Part shown: in pieces, positions 15,815 to 23,578 of the stretch | Layout of the letters: every line of letters begins with the position of its first letter | Numbering within the stretch: the stretch's first letter is position 1 | Assembly: GCA_964619055.1 (NCBI GenBank) | Contig: CAZUDB010000041.1 | Span: forward strand, 1 to 32,725 | Source: CAYVUM01 sp964619055 | GTDB lineage: Bacteria; Pseudomonadota; Alphaproteobacteria; Rhodospirillales; Defluviicoccaceae | DNA length: 32,725 nucleotides | Reading direction: 5' to 3' | Made by a program: the position numbers and the translations under genes | The notes under the pieces: model-generated | Seen by the model: only the letters and a program-made list of their open reading frames with translations | Told to the model about the DNA's origin: nothing | Databases searched by the model: none

Positions 15815-16378
15815 TCATTCGCCTTCCTTGCCAAACTCGCGCAGCACCCGGCATGGATTGCCGGCCGCCACGACATTTGGCGGAACATCACGAGTGACGA
15901 CGCTGCCGGCACCAATCACGGTGCGCTCCCCGATCGTGACGCCGGGCATCACCGCCACGTTGCCGCCCAGCCAGACATCATTGCCGATCCGGATCGGCAA
16001 TGCGAACTCCACTGTCCGTCGGTCCATGGCATCGATTGGATGGGTGGCTGCCGAAATCAGGACGTTCGGCCCGAACATAACATTGTTGCCCACCTCAACC
16101 CGATTGCCGTCGAGAATGACCAGATTGTGGTTGGCGTAGAAGTTCACGCCGAGGTGAATGTTGTAGCCATAGTCACAGAAGAACATCGGTTCCAGATGCG
16201 TTCGGCCCTGCAGATTTAGGATCTGAGCGAGGATCGCCATCCGCCGTTTTGGGTCTGTCGGATCGGCGACATTGAAGGCGTGACACAGGGCTTTTGCTGT
16301 CAGCCTGTCCTGAACGAGTTGCGGATCCCAGGCTTCATAAGGCTCACCGGCCAGCATTTTTTCCTTTTCCGATCTCAT
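15815..16378 (-). CDS. Maltose/galactoside-type O-acetyltransferase (Maa/NodL/LacA family)
   Basis: Transfers acetyl from acetyl-CoA to a sugar hydroxyl. The 187-residue protein starts with the Mac domain (KEKMLAGEPYEAWDPQL, about 4-20). A left-handed beta-helix of hexapeptide repeats follows from about residue 60, with IGNDVWLGGNVAVMPGVTIG typical of the last coils. The catalytic His is expected to be the one in SAATHPID. The ATG at 16378 is chosen because GGGAGGAA lies upstream and the protein then opens like the family. The frame extends a further 264 nt upstream as nonsense. The sugar substrate is unknown. It lies 163 nt downstream of the yjbQ gene on the same strand. Confidence 0.88.
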   Translation of the reverse strand: MRSEKEKMLAGEPYEAWDPQLVQDRLTAKALCHAFNVADPTDPKRRMAILAQILNLQGRTHLEPMFFCDYGYNIHLGVNFYANHNLVILDGNRVEVGNNVMFGPNVLISAATHPIDAMDRRTVEFALPIRIGNDVWLGGNVAVMPGVTIGERTVIGAGSVVTRDVPPNVVAAGNPCRVLREFGKEGE

Positions 16379-16541
16379 CCGCACGTTCCTCCCGTTCCTT
16401 GCCATTCGGCACCGGCCGGTCCACGTCGTCGTCGGACTCCGCCCCGCAAAGCAACAAGGACTGGGGTTTCGTAATCGAAGAAAGCGGGTGGGCCATCTAC
16501 CGGTCGATGACCGGCGGGGGGCCATCGCGCAAGGTGCCGAT

Positions 16542-16961
16542 CTAGTCCCCAAGCGCGTGCAGGATGATGTTGCGTGGCTGGGGCTGACTACGGTGCTCGA
16601 ACAGGTAAATCCCTTGCCAGGTGCCGAGAGCAAGTCGCCCACCCTGGATCGGGATCGACAAGTTAACGCAGGTCAAGGCGCTGCGGATGTGGGCCGGCAT
16701 GTCGTCCGGCCCCTCCTCATTGTGAGCGTAAAGATGCGGGTCCTCGACCACGAGCCGCCGAAAGAACGTCTCCAGATCGTGGCGGGCGTTCGGATCAGCA
16801 TTTTCCTGAATAGTGAGGGATGCGCTCGTATGCTGACAAAATACGGTCAATAGACCGACCGACAACGCATGTGGTGTGAGCCACGCAACCACGTCCGCCG
16901 TGATATCGGTGAGGCCCGCTCGCCGCGGGTGGAGTGTCAGATTTCCACTTACCTGGCGCAA
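16542..16961 (-). CDS. YjbQ / UPF0047 family protein
   Basis: A 139-residue protein of the YjbQ family, a small trimeric fold. Some members have weak thiamine-phosphate synthase activity; the physiological role is unsettled. The conserved core is complete: FCQHTSASLTIQENADPN (about 41-58), then HNEEGPDDMPAHIRSAL with the conserved His, Glu and Asp residues. GGRLALGTWQGIYLFEHR gives the family ending. The start is TTG 16961, the only early start, because an in-frame TAG lies 9 nt upstream. AGG in TTAGG is a weak ribosome-binding site. It follows the frd operon on the same strand with a strong hairpin between. Confidence 0.88.
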   Translation of the reverse strand: MRQVSGNLTLHPRRAGLTDITADVVAWLTPHALSVGLLTVFCQHTSASLTIQENADPNARHDLETFFRRLVVEDPHLYAHNEEGPDDMPAHIRSALTCVNLSIPIQGGRLALGTWQGIYLFEHRSQPQPRNIILHALGD

Positions 16962-17001
16962 GGCACCAACCTAAGACTGTTGAGTGATACCGACGGCATG
17001 A

Positions 17002-17033
17002 GGGGGGAAGGTTCAAGGTTCCTACCCCCCCTT
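17002..17033. terminator. Strong GC hairpin between frdD and yjbQ
   Basis: An A-G6 run (17002-17008) and AGG (17010-17012) pair with CCT (17022-17024) and C6-T (17026 onward), with one A/A mismatch and a 9-nt loop. It lies 14 nt after the frdD stop. No T-tract follows on either strand, so it may stabilise the mRNA end or end transcription with Rho rather than act as a simple intrinsic terminator. Confidence 0.45.
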
Positions 17034-17046
17034 GCCCAAAGCAACG

Positions 17047-17400
17047 TCAGATCATCACCAGAGCAATGATGGTCAAGAGCGTGCCCAGCGCCGCGAGGCC
17101 GTAGACAACCATCGCCACGACTGTGTCGGCACGGATGCCGAAGTCATGGGCACAGACGCGGAGCCGATGCGCGGCGTGCCACATCATCAGGCCCAAGACG
17201 CCAAGCGCGATCAGCTTGACGAGCCAGTTGGCGAAAAAGTCCGACATGGTCTCATAGCTGAAGGCGCCCTCGAACACGCCAAGCGGGCCCAAGCCGGTCA
17301 CGAATACGAGCACGGGCCAAAGAAACGCCGTCACCGTGCCGCCGGCGGCGAACACCAGCCACGGGATTGCTTTTGCAGAGGGTTTGGGATTGCCGGCCAT
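17047..17400 (-). CDS. frdD: Fumarate reductase-type membrane anchor subunit D
   Basis: Second membrane anchor of a four-subunit complex II. The 117 residues form three helices (about 12-35, 58-80 and 92-115) and match E. coli FrdD (119 aa) in length and pattern. Matches include the FAAGGTVTAFLWPVLV first helix, LGPLGVF, SYE, and HAAHRLRVCAHDFGI after the second helix. With FrdC it holds the quinone site. The ATG at 17400 is one base beyond the frdC stop, with the ribosome-binding site inside frdC. It resembles FrdD clearly and does not resemble the heme-binding SdhD usual in alphaproteobacteria. Confidence 0.88.
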   Translation of the reverse strand: MAGNPKPSAKAIPWLVFAAGGTVTAFLWPVLVFVTGLGPLGVFEGAFSYETMSDFFANWLVKLIALGVLGLMMWHAAHRLRVCAHDFGIRADTVVAMVVYGLAALGTLLTIIALVMI

Positions 17401-17401
17401 G

Positions 17402-17794
17402 TTACGCCACTCCCGCCAAGATCAAGATGAAAGCCGAAACAGCCGCGAGGCCCGCGTAGTGAGCCCCGATGATGACTTGGCCCGGCACAAAATCCTCGCC
17501 CTGCTGAATACGCATCGCCTGCGGCACCACACCAAACCAGGCGATGGTCATGACCACCGAGAAAGCGAACATGATCAGGTGCAAAATCACGCCGAAGGGG
17601 CTGGCCACGAATCCAATCCAATTGGCCCAGGAGTCGGGTCCGCCAGCGAGTGCGAACAATCCCCAAATCACGATCAGGCAGTAAAGAGCAACGAATACCG
17701 AGCTGATTTCGTGGAGCATGTAGTGTTTGTAACGACTGTGGGTGAGAAACCACGTCGTCTTGGACATCTCACGTTTATAAGGCTTGCGAGCCAT
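17402..17794 (-). CDS. frdC: Fumarate reductase-type membrane anchor subunit C
   Basis: First membrane anchor of complex II. With ATG 17794 the protein has 130 residues, against 131 in E. coli FrdC, and opens MARKPYKREM as that family does. GGGGGGAA sits about 6 nt upstream. Three helices are visible (about 30-50, 60-88, 105-128). Glu29, in YMLHEISS, falls at the same position as E. coli FrdC Glu29, which takes part in menaquinol chemistry. LFALAGGPDSWANWI matches the FrdC loop. A frame extension to 17818 is rejected because it would overlap the end of frdB. Confidence 0.88.
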   Translation of the reverse strand: MARKPYKREMSKTTWFLTHSRYKHYMLHEISSVFVALYCLIVIWGLFALAGGPDSWANWIGFVASPFGVILHLIMFAFSVVMTIAWFGVVPQAMRIQQGEDFVPGQVIIGAHYAGLAAVSAFILILAGVA

Positions 17795-17798
17795 TGCG

Positions 17799-18539
17799 TT
17801 ATTTCCCCCCGATCCCAACCAGGCCGGTCACATAGTCGATGGCACTTTGAATCTTCAGCTGCTGAATGGCACCCGCCGGGTCCACGTCCTTCGGGCAAAC
17901 TTGCGAACACGCGCCAACGAAGCTGCACTGCCAGACGCCGTCATGGTCAGCGACCACATTGTCGCGAACCTTACGTCCCACGTCCCGGGAGTCGGCATTG
18001 TAGCGGTGCGCAAGGGCCAAGGCGGCCGGACCGACAAAGCCCTCCTCCAGGCCGAATTGAGGGCAGGCGGCATAACAGCACAGACAATTGATGCAGAGCG
18101 AATACTGCTTGAAAGCTTTAAGCTGAGCCGGTGTTTGCATGTATTCGCCCTGATCGAGCGACTTTTTTTCTTTTGGTACGATATACGGCGTGACGCTATT
18201 CAATTTTTCGACGAACGGCTCGATATCTACGACCAAATCGCGTTCGATAGCGAAGTTGTTCAGCGGCTCCACACGAATTTTCGTGCCGAAGTCTTTCAAG
18301 AATGCCTTGCATCCGAGCATGGGTTCGCCATCGATCATCATGCCACAACTGCCGCACACGAACATGTGGCAGGACCAGCGATAGCTGAGCGTGCGATCGA
18401 TCTCATCCTTGATGTAATTCAAGGCGTCCAGAACGACCCACTCTTCCTCGCACGGCACGGTGTAGGTTTGGAAAAAGGGCTCTGAGTCCTGCTCCGGACG
18501 GTAGCGGAGGACTTCCAGGGTGATATCTCGCGTGCTCAT
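17799..18539 (-). CDS. frdB: Fumarate reductase/succinate dehydrogenase iron-sulfur subunit
   Basis: Carries electrons between the flavin of FrdA and the quinone site. The 246 residues hold all cluster ligands. Cys57, 62, 65 and 77 bind [2Fe-2S]. Cys149, 152, 155 and 215 bind [4Fe-4S]. Cys159, 205 and 211 bind [3Fe-4S]. The assignment follows the E. coli FrdB pattern, with numbering shifted by about one. An additional Cys154 sits in the middle motif (CINCLCC where E. coli has CINCGLC). YAACPQFGL and ALAHRYNADSRD are shared with FrdB. The start overlaps the frdA stop by one base (TAATG), and the stop is 4 nt before frdC. Confidence 0.93.
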   Translation of the reverse strand: MSTRDITLEVLRYRPEQDSEPFFQTYTVPCEEEWVVLDALNYIKDEIDRTLSYRWSCHMFVCGSCGMMIDGEPMLGCKAFLKDFGTKIRVEPLNNFAIERDLVVDIEPFVEKLNSVTPYIVPKEKKSLDQGEYMQTPAQLKAFKQYSLCINCLCCYAACPQFGLEEGFVGPAALALAHRYNADSRDVGRKVRDNVVADHDGVWQCSFVGACSQVCPKDVDPAGAIQQLKIQSAIDYVTGLVGIGGK

Positions 18540-20299
18540 TAAAGGGTCTGCCCTCCCGCGGCGGCGCCGTAAACGCGTTCAGCCGGTTGCGATTTGGTGA
18601 TAACCACATCCAGATAGTCGATGCGTGGATCGCCATTAGGATTATAGTAAGCCATGGAATGCTTCAGGTACTTTGTGTCGTCGCGGTTCGTGTAGTCGAG
18701 ACGCTGGTGGGCGCCGCGCGATTCCTTACGCTCCAGAGCTGAGACGGCCAGGGACTGGGCCACCTCAATCATGGCGCTTAGCTCCAAAACCTGGATCAGG
18801 TCCGTATTGAACACCTGACTCTTATCTTCCAACATAACGTCTTGAAAGCGCCCGCGTACATCCGTCACGGTGTTAACCGTGGACTGCAGCGTGTCTTCCG
18901 ACCGGTAGATCCCACAGCCATCCTCCATGGAGAGGGTCAGCGTCTTGCGGAGCTCCGATACCTTCTGGGTTCCTTTTCGCTTGTAGAGTGCCTCGATACG
19001 GGCAACGGCATCACGAGCCTGGGCATCGACCACCTCCTCCTTGCCCGCCTTGGCCGTCTTGGCATGCTCCACGGCGTGGAGAGCGGCGCGGGCGCCGAAG
19101 ACGAGCAGTTCGCCCAGGCTGTTGGAGCCGAGACGATTGGCGCCGTTGATACTGACGCACGCGCATTCGCCAGCAGCGTAGAGGCCGTCGATGGTCGTCG
19201 CACCGTTGATGTCCGTGTGGATGCCGCCCATCATGTAATGCACAACCGGACGCACAGGTACCAAGTCCGTCACCGGATCGGCGTCCACGTAGTTCCTGGC
19301 CAGATCACGGACCAGCGGCAAGCGCTCGTCGATCTTCTTCTCGCCGAGATGACGCATGTCGAGCCAGACGACGTGGCCCCACTTGGTTTCGACGGTCCGC
19401 CCTTTTTGCTGCTCATGCCAGAACGCCTGGCTCAAGCGATCGCGCGGGCCCAGCTCCATGGATTTGAGCACAGGCTCCTTGGTCTCCGGACCCAAGCCGT
19501 AGTCCTGCAGATAGCGATAGTGGTCCTTGTTGAGCAGGTAGCCGCCTTCGCCGCGGCATCCCTCCGTCAGGAGGATGCCACTGCCGGGTAGGCCCGTCGG
19601 GTGGTACTGCACGAACTCCATATCCTTCAATGGAATACCGGCCCGGTAGGCCATGGCCATGCCGTCGCCCGTCTTGATCGCGCCGTTGGTGGTGAACGGA
19701 AACACTCGCCCGGCGCCACCGGAGCACATGATTACCGACTTGGCCTTGACCAGCTTCAGTTGGCCCGTCCGCATCTCCAAACACACAACACCGTGGACAT
19801 GCCCCTCGTCGGTGATCAGGTCCGTGGCGTAATGCTCGTCGAGTCGCTTGATGGATGGGTACTTCAGCGTGGTCTGAAACAACGTATGCAGCATGTGGAA
19901 CCCGGTCTTGTCCGCGGCAAACCAAGTGCGCATGATCTTCATGCCGCCGAACGGCCGAACCGCCACGTGACCGGTACCTTCCCGGCTCCACGGGCAGCCC
20001 CAGTGTTCCATTTGCGTCAATTCTTTTGGAATCTCGTTGACGAACAGGTCGACTGCGTCCTGATCGGTCAACCAGTCGCCACCAGCGACCGTGTCGTGAA
20101 AATGGTAGTCCAAACTGTCATTACTCTTGATCACACCGGCGGCCCCGCCCTCGGCAGCACACGTGTGGCTGCGCATGGGATACACCTTCGAGATCAGGAG
20201 AACGTCCAAGTCCGGATCGGCTTCCGCGACCGCAATGGCGGCACGCAGGCCGGCGCCACCGGCACCGACGATGGCAATATCTGTGTTTATGACGTCCAT
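18539..20299 (-). CDS. frdA: Fumarate reductase-type flavoprotein subunit
   Basis: FAD subunit interconverting succinate and fumarate. The 586 residues have the dinucleotide fold GAGGAGLRAA (12-21). RSHTCAAEGG follows, with the FAD-linking His45 and Glu50 where FrdA proteins have Glu and SdhA proteins Gln. HDTVAGGDWL, the active-site stretch TGLPGSGILLTEGCRGEGG and GANRLGSNSLGELLVFG are also present. The resemblance to E. coli FrdA is close along the full length. The ATG is at 20299 with GGGAG about 8 nt upstream. It heads the operon frdABCD, the E. coli order. In an aerobe the complex might work as the main succinate dehydrogenase, so direction in the cell is not settled by sequence. Confidence 0.93.
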   Translation of the reverse strand: MDVINTDIAIVGAGGAGLRAAIAVAEADPDLDVLLISKVYPMRSHTCAAEGGAAGVIKSNDSLDYHFHDTVAGGDWLTDQDAVDLFVNEIPKELTQMEHWGCPWSREGTGHVAVRPFGGMKIMRTWFAADKTGFHMLHTLFQTTLKYPSIKRLDEHYATDLITDEGHVHGVVCLEMRTGQLKLVKAKSVIMCSGGAGRVFPFTTNGAIKTGDGMAMAYRAGIPLKDMEFVQYHPTGLPGSGILLTEGCRGEGGYLLNKDHYRYLQDYGLGPETKEPVLKSMELGPRDRLSQAFWHEQQKGRTVETKWGHVVWLDMRHLGEKKIDERLPLVRDLARNYVDADPVTDLVPVRPVVHYMMGGIHTDINGATTIDGLYAAGECACVSINGANRLGSNSLGELLVFGARAALHAVEHAKTAKAGKEEVVDAQARDAVARIEALYKRKGTQKVSELRKTLTLSMEDGCGIYRSEDTLQSTVNTVTDVRGRFQDVMLEDKSQVFNTDLIQVLELSAMIEVAQSLAVSALERKESRGAHQRLDYTNRDDTKYLKHSMAYYNPNGDPRIDYLDVVITKSQPAERVYGAAAGGQTL

Positions 20300-20331
20300 G
20301 GGTTACTCCCGTTCCTCCCCTGCCCGGCGCG

Positions 20332-20337
20332 ACTATA
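20332..20337 (-). promoter_or_regulatory. Candidate -10 element of the frd operon
   Basis: TATAGT on the minus strand, preceded by TG, 32 nt before the frdA start codon. The hexamer 17 nt further up (TGGGAG) is a poor -35. No complete FNR site (TTGAT-N4-ATCAA) is visible in the 276-nt gap. Confidence 0.3.
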
Positions 20338-20496
20338 CAGAACTAAATTGAGCGCTCCCAGGGGGGTTTTCCAAGGTATTCCACAATTTGGCAGCCCTTT
20401 TTGCGCGATCTGCAGCGATGAACGCCACAGCGCACGCTCGGGTATTGTGCCCAGCGAGCAACAAACTCCAATGACACCCTTTTAGCACGGATCAAC

Positions 20497-20520
20497 CGCA
20501 TGATCCGGGGTGATCATGCG
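20497..20520. promoter_or_regulatory. Perfect 9+9 bp palindrome, operator-like
   Basis: CGCATGATC, 6 nt (CGGGGT), then GATCATGCG: a perfect inverted repeat. It lies 55 nt before the oxygenase gene and 197 nt before frdA, in the divergent gap. Total length and symmetry suit a dimeric transcription factor. No T-tract follows, so a terminator is unlikely. The cognate regulator is not evident in this window. Confidence 0.55.
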
Positions 20521-20575
20521 CTGTCGTGGCAGATAAGGTGGCCACCGGAAAGGCCGTCGACCGGAAAGGGATGCC

Positions 20576-21262
20576 ATGTGGGATGATGGTGGGCGAGTGA
20601 AGCAGGACCTGGAAACCTCTGGCCACGCTGTCCTGCCGGCGTTGCTGAACGATGATGCGTGCCAGCGCGCCCGGGCGCTGTGGGATGACGAAGGACTATT
20701 TCGATCCCGCGTCGTCATGGCGCGCCATGGCTACGGCCAGGGCGAATACCGCTACTTCGCCAACCCGCTGCCCGCGGTCGTCGCGGCACTCCGCGAAACG
20801 CTCTATCCTCGGCTTGCGGATATCGCCAATCGCTGGAGATCAGCCCTCGGACTCGAGAGCGCCTATCCACCGACGCTGCAGCAGTGGCTCGCGCTCTGCC
20901 ATGCGGCAGGACAGACCCGCCCAACACCCCTCTTGTTGCGGTACGGACCCGGTGACTACAATTGCTTACATCAAGATCTCTATGGCAAGCTGCATTTCCC
21001 GTTACAGGTTGCGATCCTGCTCAGCTGTCATGGGCAAGAGTTTAAGGGCGGCGCCTTCGTTCTCACCGAGCAGCGACCCCGTCGCCAATCCCGGGTGGAG
21101 GTGGTGCCTCTGAATCAAGGCGATGGCGTTGTCTTTCCGGTGCGCCAGCGTCCCGTCGAAGGCGCTCGGGGCACCTCCCGCGCCACTATGCGCCATGGTG
21201 TTAGTCGCGTGCTCACAGGTGAGCGATTCTGCCTCGGCCTAATCTTCCACGACGCCCAGTGA
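20576..21262 (+). CDS. 2OG-Fe(II) oxygenase
   Basis: Non-heme iron dioxygenase of 228 residues with a double-stranded beta-helix core. The iron triad is proposed as His132 and Asp134 in the CLHQDLYG motif and His207 in RHGVSRV. Arg211 is the likely 2-oxoglutarate anchor. The block FRSRVVMARHGYGQGEYRYF and the ending LGLIFHDAQ are features of a proteobacterial family I know from alkA/ada neighbourhoods. It overlaps alkA by 4 nt, which suggests a role in repair of alkylated DNA or RNA, analogous to AlkB. That role is inference and the substrate is unknown. GGAAAGGG lies 6 nt before ATG 20576. Confidence 0.85.
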   Translation: MWDDGGRVKQDLETSGHAVLPALLNDDACQRARALWDDEGLFRSRVVMARHGYGQGEYRYFANPLPAVVAALRETLYPRLADIANRWRSALGLESAYPPTLQQWLALCHAAGQTRPTPLLLRYGPGDYNCLHQDLYGKLHFPLQVAILLSCHGQEFKGGAFVLTEQRPRRQSRVEVVPLNQGDGVVFPVRQRPVEGARGTSRATMRHGVSRVLTGERFCLGLIFHDAQ

Positions 21263-22170
21263 CGACGCCCCTGGCCATAGCGCTACCGGCGGATTTTCGC
21301 TGGCAGGAGGTGTTTGCCTACCACGGCCGCGATGCAGGGGGTCCCGCCGAACGCGTGACCGGGATGGCGTTCACGAAGGCCGTGACGCTGGCCGGCGTGC
21401 CCTTCGCGATCACGCTCGATCTTAGTCGGACCGAAACCTGCAGAGTCTTGGTCGATCCACCAAGCCCCGCCGAGACGGCGTGTCTACTCGCAGGGAGACT
21501 GCTGGGCCTTCACACCGATCCCGCACCATTTCGGAAAATGGCCGGTGCCATCGACGTTTTGGCCCCACTGGTCGCCGCGCGGCCTGGACTTCGCGTCGTC
21601 CGTACAGCGACCCCATTCGAAGCACTGGCCTGGGCCATCGTCGGCCAACAAGTGACGCTCGGCTTCGCCGTTCAGCTGCGACGGGCCTTGATTGAAACCT
21701 GCGGCCGCCCAGCACCTTCGGGCTTGATCGCCTTTCCGGGACCAGAACAGGTGGCGTCCGTGGAACCGGATACACTCGGCCGTCAGCGTTTTTCCCGGGC
21801 CAAGGCGGAAACCCTGGTGACGGCAGCCCGCGCCATCGTCGACGGACGCCTGCCCTTCGACGACCTAGCGGAAGGTCGGAACTCCGAACTTCGCGATACG
21901 CTGATGTCGATCAAGGGGGTCGGGCCATGGACGGCCGACTACGTGCTGTTGCGGGGTTTTGGGGTGGTCGACGCCGCACCTTTCAGCGATGCGGGTTTGG
22001 ACGCGGCCCTGCGTCGCCTCTTGGGCTATTCAGGACGACTAGGGCCTAAGGCCATCGAAAGCCTCCTGGAACCGTACCGACCCTGGCGGGGCATCGCGTG
22101 CTGCCACCTGTGGGCGAGTCTCGCCGCATCGTCGGACGTTTCCCTAAGCGCTCACGTCAGACGGGCGTGA
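21259..22170 (+). CDS. alkA: DNA-3-methyladenine glycosylase II
   Basis: Removes alkylated purines and starts base-excision repair. The 303 residues have an AlkA-type N-terminal domain (1-115) and a helix-hairpin-helix glycosylase domain. GQQVTLGFA (129-137) lies at the core. The hairpin MSIKGVGPWTADYVLLR (216-232) is followed by Asp244 in PFSDAGL, the expected catalytic aspartate. The start is GTG 21259, overlapping the oxygenase stop (GTGA), so the two are translationally coupled. Its last 19 nt overlap the end of wecB on the other strand. The protein lacks an Ada domain, unlike fused Ada-AlkA forms. Confidence 0.93.
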   Translation: MTTPLAIALPADFRWQEVFAYHGRDAGGPAERVTGMAFTKAVTLAGVPFAITLDLSRTETCRVLVDPPSPAETACLLAGRLLGLHTDPAPFRKMAGAIDVLAPLVAARPGLRVVRTATPFEALAWAIVGQQVTLGFAVQLRRALIETCGRPAPSGLIAFPGPEQVASVEPDTLGRQRFSRAKAETLVTAARAIVDGRLPFDDLAEGRNSELRDTLMSIKGVGPWTADYVLLRGFGVVDAAPFSDAGLDAALRRLLGYSGRLGPKAIESLLEPYRPWRGIACCHLWASLAASSDVSLSAHVRRA

Positions 22171-23249
22171 AGACTCCTTGCGATCCGTTCCGCCGTATGG
22201 CCGTCCCAGTACTCCGGCCGGCGCGCCTGCGGCCAATCGCCGGCAAGCGCCACATCGATCAAACCGCCCAAGTCTTCCGGCTGGCATAAGCGATTACTTC
22301 CCTGAGTGACGGTAACGGGGCGCTCCGTCGTATCCCGCACCGTGATGCAGGGAATGCCAAGATAGGTTGTCTCCTCCTGGATACCGCCCGAATCCGTGAT
22401 GATGAGGCGTGCATCGGTTACCAGGCTCAAAAACTGGATATAGCCTATGGGCTCGGTGATGATCAGACTGCCGGCGGCATCCAGGAGTGGCTGCAGGCCG
22501 AAGGCCTCGACGCGCGCCTGCGTCCTGGGATGGACCGGAAAGATGAAAGGCAAGCGTTCGGATGCAGCGATGAGTTGTTCCAAAAGGGCGGTCAAGGTCA
22601 CTTTGTCGTCGACGTTCGCGGGACGGTGCAGAGTCGTCACCCCATATCCCCGTGACGACAGGCCAAAGCCCGCACACGCCTTGGCAGCCTCAATCCGCGG
22701 CCGCTGCATCTCGTAAGCATCGATCATCACATTGCCGACCCGCTCAATCCGCTCCGGCGCCACACCTTCAGAGCGCAAGTTATCATCGGCATCCGGCGAG
22801 GGCGTCCACAATAGATTCGCAACGGAGTCTGTCACGATCCGGTTGATCTCCTCCGGCATGGCGCGGTCACGGCTGCGAAGTCCCGCTTCCAGGTGGGCGA
22901 CCGGAATGCACAACTTTGCCGCTACGAGTGCGCAGGCCATCGTCGAATTGACATCGCCGACCACGATCACCCAAGCGGGTTGCTCGTCCCGACACAACGC
23001 CTCGTGGGCAACCATAACCGCGCCAGTCTGCTCGGCATGGCTCCCGCTGCCCACACCCAGGTGATGATCAGGCGTGGGCATCGCCAGGTCGCGAAAAAAC
23101 GCACTGGACATGTTGGCGTCATAGTGCTGGCCGGTGTGGATGATCCGGAGCTGACACCATGATTCGTTCTTCAACGCGTGGTAGACGGGAGCGACCTTCA
23201 TGAAGTTAGGACGCGCGCCGGCAATCAGATGAACAATGGGAGCGGTCAT
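22152..23249 (-). CDS. wecB: UDP-N-acetylglucosamine 2-epimerase (non-hydrolysing)
   Basis: Converts UDP-GlcNAc to UDP-ManNAc, a precursor for surface polysaccharides. The 365 residues show GARPNFMK (9-16), HTGQHYD, GDVNSTMA, HLEAGLRS, PEEINR, TLHRPANVD and HPRT. These are the substrate and catalytic motifs of the family, including its conserved Asp and two Glu. SDSGGIQEE-type residues (here DSGGIQEETTYLG) bind the UDP end. ATG 23249 gives MTAPIVHLIAGARPN. A GTG 39 nt upstream is possible, and neither has a good ribosome-binding site. The gene is convergent with alkA and overlaps it by 19 nt at the 3' ends. No UDP-ManNAc dehydrogenase (wecC) is nearby. Confidence 0.94.
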   Translation of the reverse strand: MTAPIVHLIAGARPNFMKVAPVYHALKNESWCQLRIIHTGQHYDANMSSAFFRDLAMPTPDHHLGVGSGSHAEQTGAVMVAHEALCRDEQPAWVIVVGDVNSTMACALVAAKLCIPVAHLEAGLRSRDRAMPEEINRIVTDSVANLLWTPSPDADDNLRSEGVAPERIERVGNVMIDAYEMQRPRIEAAKACAGFGLSSRGYGVTTLHRPANVDDKVTLTALLEQLIAASERLPFIFPVHPRTQARVEAFGLQPLLDAAGSLIITEPIGYIQFLSLVTDARLIITDSGGIQEETTYLGIPCITVRDTTERPVTVTQGSNRLCQPEDLGGLIDVALAGDWPQARRPEYWDGHTAERIARSLHARLT

Positions 23250-23578
23250 GAACGGGGTCCGGTTGCGGTGGCGAAGAGCTGCTGACACCGGCCGAATCCA
23301 TCGACCGTGCGCCTTTAACAGAGCGGCTTAACCAATTGCAGTTAAAAAATGTAAAGCAGTTGATGGTTGGCGTTGGGTCACCGAAGTTCACGCGGACTGC
23401 GTGATTTGCGGTGACGCGTCAATTGGCCGTACGATCCGAAATCATGCTGTATCTAGTATGCGACCAAAGCTACGGTCTCCCAAGCTGAGCAGCGGCGCGT
23501 CGCTCAATCCTAATGGTCCCGTTTCATATCGCCGTCTACCGGTGAGTGTCCAGAACGCGAGGGGATGCGCTGGCAACC
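23250..23578. other. Divergent intergenic region, wecB / glycosyltransferase
   Basis: About 330 nt with no supportable gene. It contains an AT-rich patch (about 23326-23370) unlike the GC-rich surroundings, with TTAAC-N8-GTTAA at 23329-23346 and an A6 run. It most likely holds the two divergent promoters. No -35/-10 pair stands out. Confidence 0.4.

Noticed and set aside
15592..15915. Minus-strand frame reading through the end of the acetyltransferase gene
   Set aside because: It overlaps a conserved gene in another frame, lacks a ribosome-binding site and matches nothing I know.
17047..20299. Annotation of the complex II operon as sdhCDAB
   Set aside because: Gene order is A-B-C-D and both anchors resemble FrdC and FrdD. 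FrdA has Glu rather than Gln in the AAEGG motif.
20481..20495. Possible FNR box near frdA (TTAGC-N4-ATCAA)
   Set aside because: Only one half-site is correct; the other matches the consensus in two of five bases.
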